Source: Diplodia intermedia (Eukaryota; Ascomycota; Dothideomycetes; Botryosphaeriales; Botryosphaeriaceae). Taken from it: a DNA stretch of 64,000 nt. The stretch's first letter is position 1. The number at the start of each line of letters is the position of its first letter. The notes below the pieces were generated by a model that worked only from the letters and a program-made list of their open reading frames with translations, was not told the DNA's origin and searched no databases. The translations under genes and the position numbers were made by a program. Location: assembly GCA_021495925.1 (NCBI GenBank), contig JAKEKT010000034.1, positions 279,599-343,598 on the forward strand, written 5' to 3'. Below are positions 58,301 through 64,000 of the stretch, piece after piece.

Positions 58301-60186
58301 GCATCTGATCTTTCCTTTAAGGTCCTCAGAAGATACTTCACCATCCAAGGGGAACGTTTCAGAATCCTGGTCGCAGAAGTGCGAACAGTAGTCGGAAATT
58401 TTGAGAAGTTGGAAAGGAGTGTCGGCCAACGAAGCAGGTGGCAAGTATTCCAAATCTGAGATAACCTCTCCAGTAGCCCAGTAATGGGGCGCGAACTGTC
58501 CATCGTCCATTGATGGCTGGGCGTACTCACAAATCCACCGAAGATGGCCTCGGCATGTTTCCTGGATTCGAGCGCGGAGGTGTTTAAGGTAAAGTTGTAG
58601 CGCCATGCAAGTCTGACATCGTTCTTGTCCCTTCTTCTTGCATTGGCAAGGCATTGAATGATCTGGCAAATATTGATTCGGAGTCTTGCGTTCGTCATTG
58701 ACATAGTCAAAGATCGAAAGTAAGAATTGGAAAGCATAACTGAGCATCATTAGCACTACGTATCGCAGAAGAGAAATAGGACAACATACAAGCTAGCTGG
58801 TGATGAAAGGCGATGGCCAGAGAAATCTCCACACGTCAAAGCGATGGCCGTTTTTGAGGATCGGTCGGACAAGCCGTCGGGCGACACAGGAACACTACAG
58901 ACGGAGAGTATGTGTTCCAAGTTGCGACGAATGATAAAGTCAAGGTGAGGATTGACCGAGAATTTGATTTGCTGGAAGGATATGTCCGTTGTTCCCTCGT
59001 AGTGCAATTCATCCGGATGAATTCTTGAATGTTCCCAGCTGACTTCCTCTGACTTGAGCTCCAATTTGTAAGCCATGGTAATCTCCAGAATCCCATGCTG
59101 TTTGAATATATTTTTTGCTTTGTCAGAGAGAATAATCTCGTGCATACTTTCCTCTGTGCGTATGGGTTGAGGCATGCCGTATGAGAAAGGGGCCATGATC
59201 AGCCGAGCGACTGGCTGTGTATTTTCCCGGTTTGTACCCTGTCGCTCGTCGTGGCGAGTGTTTGGCGCTAATTGGCGAGTGAGAACCACGAAGGTTTCAC
59301 AGGAGGGTATTACTCGAAGCTGGTCCCCGTACCGGCCGAAGTGATCCTCTTGCTCCACGAAATCCAGGTCTCGAATGAGAAGGTCCGAGCTAAATTTGAT
59401 TCGGGGAAGAGTTGGAAGAGATTGGTCACCAGGCTTCCAGGTGTATTTCTGAAAAACGGTACCATTTTTGCAAAAGTATTGCACCGAGAGGCTATCAGCC
59501 TTGGCATTCTCTGCAGTACTGCTGACCGACGTTGTCGACGTGTAGAGTGGCCAACGATCATGAACAAATTCCAGGGGCGGACAGGCCGTGCGAGAGTTTG
59601 ACCAAATCTCAGATTTTCCTTCAAATTCAAGGCGAAGTCCTGTGTGAGGCTCTCCAGACATTTCCGTAAGTCTTTCCATGCGGTATTGGACGAGCCATGG
59701 CCTGGGAGTATCAGGAAGGTCCACGCAGAAGAGCCCAGACCGTCCATGACCCAAGAAGCGGGATATCTGTATGATATGTCCATACGCGCTGACGCTTGCT
59801 GTGGTGCCACGGTCACCGAAGGATGCGTAGGTCTCTCTGTTTCGTGCCTTCTCCGAAGCCTCGTTCGGGATCTTACTCCGATGATCCTTCGATACGGGCT
59901 CGGTCTCAGTCTTCGGGTCACCTTGAAAGGTCCTCATTAGAAAAATTGTTTCTCGACGCTTTTTCACTTTGTACTCACCAGATAAAATGCTTTTGAGAAG
60001 TTCCATCGCCATCATCTTGGATGTCGTCTCGCCCCATACCTGCATTGGAATCGGCCGGAGTACCCCCCTCCAAAGTTGACACACGCGTGCGGGCCAGTCT
60101 TCAAAGTGGGAGAATGAGAACCTCGTAAGGACGGTTGACGGGACAAGACGATTAAGATAAGGAAACAGAGTTGAAAGAAAGGCCAA
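55364..60186 (-). CDS. Large fungal protein with CorA-like membrane C-terminus
   Basis: Two exons, 60186-58790 and 58739-55364, are joined by a 50-nt intron (GTATGT donor, CTCAG acceptor). The protein is about 1,590 aa. A further 57-nt in-frame stretch, 59978-59922, has a GTGAGT donor, a CTAAT branch and an AAG acceptor, and may be a second intron. The long soluble part has no domain I recognise, apart from a Cys cluster CQCKKKGQERCQTC early in exon 2. Near residue 1400 the sequence becomes CorA-like: a long helix rich in charged residues, then NLFTYVSVVFLPLGFATGFF and a second span MVELAFIAMALTIFALA. The GMN motif of true CorA Mg2+ channels is SMS here, which I believe is normal for this fungal group. 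Transport is therefore uncertain; the function may be sensing or scaffolding at a membrane. Confidence 0.8.
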
Positions 60187-62108
60187 AGGACCACAACGTG
60201 ACAGAATGGAGAGTAGAGTGCGGTGTTAGAGCAGAATTTATGGACTTCTCAGATGTGCGGGCTGAGGAAGACGACTTCCGGCGTTCCGCAAAAGCAACAG
60301 CAGCTAAATCGAGGCTTGAATCTCTTTCCATCTACAGCAATAGCACACCGATCTTGCAATATCGGGCTTTGACGCTTTCCCCAGTGAATCTGCATTCCAA
60401 CGCCAATGAAATCATCCTCGCAGGACGATATGGAGATCAGGGTGAAACTGCCTTTTGCTTTTTCCTGTTGTGCGTTTTGCGTTGCGCGGTTTCCGTTACG
60501 CATTGTACATCATGTGGAGATGAGAAGTCTACTGCTTGAGTTTTACTCTATGGTGTCTTAATGCAACAGACTTTTGTCTGGTGCTCGTGGCTGGCGGATC
60601 AAATTGATCGGATGCTCATGCGACATGTACATGTTCAACCACAGAAATTGTCGCAAAGAGAGGCTTCTCCACCTTGTGGGACGAATCTTTTACTTTTGGG
60701 GTTAGACTGCATGCATCTCGCACTGCGAAGGACCCAAATCCGGGTCGGACCACTGGAGGTTGCAGCTGCGGCTGAGAAGTGGACCCTTGTTCTGTTTTGT
60801 TCCCAGTCGTGTTCGAAGTCGAGAACTTTTTTAGGAAAGCCGAGGGTCGACGCGCCTGCCGAGCTGAAGGGTATCACACGCAGATCCACCCAGCTGAATG
60901 AACCCTGCCTCTGAGACGATGCTCTTTACCAGGGTTTGAACACACAACCGATCGAGAAAGCCTCGTGATGCACAATCCATCTCTTTTCCTGCACTTTCCT
61001 TCCTGCCATGCATGAGGTCGACAAGGGTGTGACGCAGGGTGTGCAGGGCCCGCATGCCGACGATCAGTGGCAGTATGGTGTCCGGCATTGGCTCGCGACA
61101 TCGTTGGTGCTTCTGCAATTAGGCTTCATTGACGCTGCTTCGATCCGTCCGGCCGCAGGCTGCAAGACTGGGTCATGGACAACACCGAGGAAGAGAAGAC
61201 GTGCAAGGCTCAGGTACAACGATCCCGATCCGGCACGGTACATACTTTCGCAGGAGCTGACTGTGCATGAATGAAGCACTGCAGCTGCAGCGGCTAGCGC
61301 ATGACGACAAGCATCGGGATGTGGTCTCACGCCGTCGATGCCATGGAGCTGGCGGAAATGGTGAGTGTCTCGTGGAACTGAACATGCAGAAAAAGGAGTA
61401 TCTGATGCTCATGCAAGTGGTAACGCCTGCGTTGTCTGGTGTTGAGTAAGATGCGACTGTGGCGGAGGTGGAAATGAGCTCGGCCAGACTGAGTGAGGGA
61501 GGAAGCGATTCAGCTTCATTAAACCGAGAGTCAGGTAGGTGGGATGGGCCCGCTAAAGGGGAGTGCTCCTGCTATTGCGACGGGGCGGATTTCGGCCATG
61601 CTGGAGTCAGTGAGGACGGGGAGATGGCGACGGGAGGTGCGAGACAGGCAGGAATTGGTGAAGTCAGTGCCCCTTGATTGCGATGCTTGGCGTGGTGTCG
61701 CGAGATGCGGTCGATCTCGGCGCGCTAGACGGGGTTCAATTAAGCTTGAGATAGGCTAGCAAAATTAAAAGCTCGTAATGTCTGGGGGTTGTGGGTGAAA
61801 AGCTTTGCATTCTGGAAGATCTGTTCGGTTGCAGCAGGTGCGACGGCAGAACGCGCGTACTGGCCGCGGCGACAGGCGCTGATTGGGCCAGCGCACGCAG
61901 AGGATCCGGCTTAGCCCCCTTCCGCCGTTTCATCCCCGCCATCTCAATTTCTAGAAGTCTGGTACCCCCTATACCTGCGTAGCGCAAATTCTCACGTGCG
62001 CAACACCTGTCCTTACTTTTCCCGCGGGCCAGCCTAATCCAGCTCGACACAACTCCATCCCCCGCCCACCCACCCCCAGCCCTCCCCTTGCCATTGACTG
62101 TGCCCACC
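60187..62108. other. Intergenic, no confident gene
   Basis: These 1.9 kb lie between the CorA-like start and the TPT-family transporter start, which are divergent. Only short, domain-free frames occur on either strand. The last 100 bases before 62109 are pyrimidine-rich (CCCGCCCACCCACCCCC), as in strong fungal promoters. Confidence 0.55.
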
Positions 62109-63365
62109 ATGGCCGCCGCCAAGGACGATGTCAACCTCCGCGGGCCCGACGACGGCTCCGACGACGAGCGCGCCGAGTCGAGCCAGTTCCTGCCCGCGCC
62201 CGCCACCGCCCAGGAGCCCGAGGACAAGCTGGCCGCCATCCCCGTCTGGATTTTCGCAGTGTGAGTGCCCTCTGCGCGCCCAAGTGGCCCGGCTGATTGC
62301 GTGCGCAGCTTCTGGATCGCCGCGAGTGGCGGTGTCATTCTCTTCAACAAATGGATCCTGCACACGTTGAAGTTCTCTTTCCGTAAGTTGCAGCGCCGCG
62401 CAGCCCCCAATGCGCTCCAGACTGATAGCGCCGCAAGCCATCTTCCTCACGACCTGGCACTTGACGTTTGCCACCATCGTGACCCAATGCCTGGCCCGCT
62501 ACACCAACCTGCTGGACTCGCGGCACAAGGTGCCCATGACGCGCGAGGTGTACATGCGCGCCATCATGCCCATCGCCGTCTTCAACTCGCTGTCGCTCAT
62601 CTGCGGCAACGTCGCGTACCTGTACCTCAGCGTGTCCTTCATCCAGATGCTCAAGGTACGTTTCAAGCGAACCCGGCCCCCACGGCCCCACCCCTGCACC
62701 CCCCTCAAACCTAATTTTCGCCAAACACAAACGTGTTAACACTGCCTTAGGCCACCAACGCCGTCATCACCCTGCTCGTGACCTGGGCCCTGGGCCAGGC
62801 CCAGCCCAACATCACCAAGCTGTACCAGGTCGTCTTCATCGTCATCGGCGTCTTCATCGCCTCGGTCGGCGAGATCAAGTTCGACATGCTCGGCTTCCTC
62901 ATCCAGATGGGCGGCGTCTGCTTCGAGGCCACGCGCCTCGTGCTCGTGCAGCGCGTGCTGTCGGCGCCCGAGTTCAAGATGGACCCGCTCGTGTCGCTGT
63001 ACTACTACGCCCCCGCCACCGTCGTCACCAACTTCCTGCCCACCCTCATCTTCGAGTACCCCAAGCTCACCGGCGCCGACATCGCCAGCGTCGGCATCTT
63101 CACCCTCATCTGCAACGCCAGCGTCGCCTTCCTGCTCAACTTCGCCGTCGTGCTGTTCATCAAGCGCACCAGCGCCGTCACCCTGACCCTGTGCGGTGTC
63201 CTGAAGGACATCCTGCTCGTCGTTGCCTCCGTCCTCATCTTCTGGGACCCCGTCACCATGACGCAGGTCTTCGGTTACGGCATCGCGCTTGCTGGCTTGA
63301 TGTACTACAAGCTCGGCCCCGAGAAGTTCTGGGAGGTTGTCAAGTCGCCTCTTGGTTCCCGGTAA
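62109..63365 (+). CDS. Triose-phosphate/nucleotide-sugar transporter family protein (TPT/DMT)
   Basis: Four exons, 62109-62260, 62309-62382, 62438-62655 and 62751-63365, give about 352 aa. The N-terminal 45 residues are hydrophilic and acidic, followed by about ten hydrophobic segments. Family hallmarks are GGVILFNKWIL (first span), FLTTWHLTFATI, VSFIQMLKATNAVITLL across the third junction, KFDMLGFLIQMGGVCFEATR, and FAVVLFIKRTSAVTLTLCGVLKD with the conserved KRTSA motif. These place it in the TPT branch of the drug/metabolite transporter superfamily, probably in a Golgi or ER membrane exchanging a sugar phosphate or nucleotide sugar. The substrate is unknown. Introns are 48, 55 and 95 nt with standard ends. 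Codon use is strongly biased to C-ending codons, suggesting high expression. Confidence 0.92.
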
Positions 63366-64000
63366 ATGCCAGAAAGAGAAGGAAATGGAATGGTGGTTGT
63401 GACGTTTCCGCGGAAGTGTTTTAGAAGAGGAGGGAAAAGAGGAGTTGGGGGAGTAAGATTGGTTACCATGATCTGAGAGCGGAAACTAATGTGGAGTACG
63501 ATGAGAGAAGCCAGTGAGGGCTTTGTTATGTCCTCTTTTCTATCAGCCTTCAGGAAGGCAGAAAGGAGCGGCGTGTTGAGCTGCTTCCTTTGGGGTGCCT
63601 GGGAGGTTATTTCTTTGGTGGATGTAAACCGATGTAAACATGTATTTCTTATAGACTGGTTTGGCAAAAAATGAAGATCCGATAGAATGGATAGGTCGAA
63701 TTTGAGGTTTTTATACAGGTTCGAGGTTAACATTATCCAAGATAGGCTCAATCCGATTGGATACGACAACCCGACCTGAGCTCTATGTCTCAGATCAGAT
63801 CGGTCGTTTCAAGCGGTCGGACTGCAGCCTATAGCAGTTTCGACGCACCCAGCTCCGGGTTTACATCCTTTTCTCCAGTAACGTCGCGCATGGGGTTATG
63901 AGATGACACGGGGTTATGAGACAACGAATGGGTGTTTTTTCGGTGAATAACGGACAACCAATAGAGTGGCGATTTTGCTGGCTCACATACCATTACGTAG
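63366..64000. other. 3' flank, no gene seen
   Basis: This is downstream DNA of the TPT-family gene to the window edge. A short duplication of GGGGTTATGAGA (at about 63892 and 63911) is visible. No coding frame is supported. Confidence 0.6.

Noticed and set aside
1..64000. CRISPR array or bacterial operon features
   Set aside because: No regularly spaced repeats are seen. The introns and gene families are clearly fungal.

Overview
The window is nuclear DNA of a filamentous ascomycete (Pezizomycotina). The genes are GC-rich and broken by short introns of about 40-120 nt with GTAAGT-like donors. A STAND/NLR immune-receptor-type gene, an adenylate-forming reductase and strong RIP (repeat-induced C-to-T mutation) all fit this group. 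A Dothideomycete-like fungus is my guess, but the sequence alone does not settle the class.

Layout: 1-5.6 kb holds a RING-finger protein and low-complexity intergenic DNA. 5.6-12.3 kb holds an EDC4-like mRNA-decapping scaffold and a DCAF4-like WD-repeat protein, both on the minus strand. A 380-bp AT-rich element with terminal inverted repeats lies at 12.6-13.0 kb. 13.5-20.3 kb holds SelO/FMP40, the tRNA deaminase subunit Tad3 and an MFS (TRI12-type) transporter. 20.7-22.0 kb encodes an unknown protein with an acidic, Gln-rich C-terminus. 25.2-29.3 kb holds the KDEL/HDEL receptor (ERD2) and ORC5. These are mostly housekeeping genes.

29.7-44.1 kb is the most striking region. A large NACHT-ankyrin (NLR) gene on the minus strand is cut in two by an 8,255-bp, heavily RIP-mutated Ty1/copia-type LTR retrotransposon. 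The element has 148-bp LTRs and a 5-bp target duplication (TCTTC). The 5' 85 % of the gene is still open and now ends at a stop inside the LTR. The 3' ankyrin piece survives on the far side, with three RIP-type stop codons next to the insertion.

45.6-55.0 kb looks like a small metabolic cluster. It has a frameshifted MDR oxidoreductase and a secreted FAD-linked oxidase on the minus strand, then a D-2-hydroxyacid dehydrogenase and an A-T-R adenylate-forming reductase on the plus strand. The oxidase and dehydrogenase diverge from a shared 650-bp promoter. 55.3-60.2 kb encodes a large membrane protein with a CorA-like C-terminus, and 62.1-63.4 kb a triose-phosphate/nucleotide-sugar transporter family protein. 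The remaining gaps hold no gene I can support with confidence. All exon boundaries were placed by eye from reading frame, splice consensus and remembered family patterns, with no alignment run.
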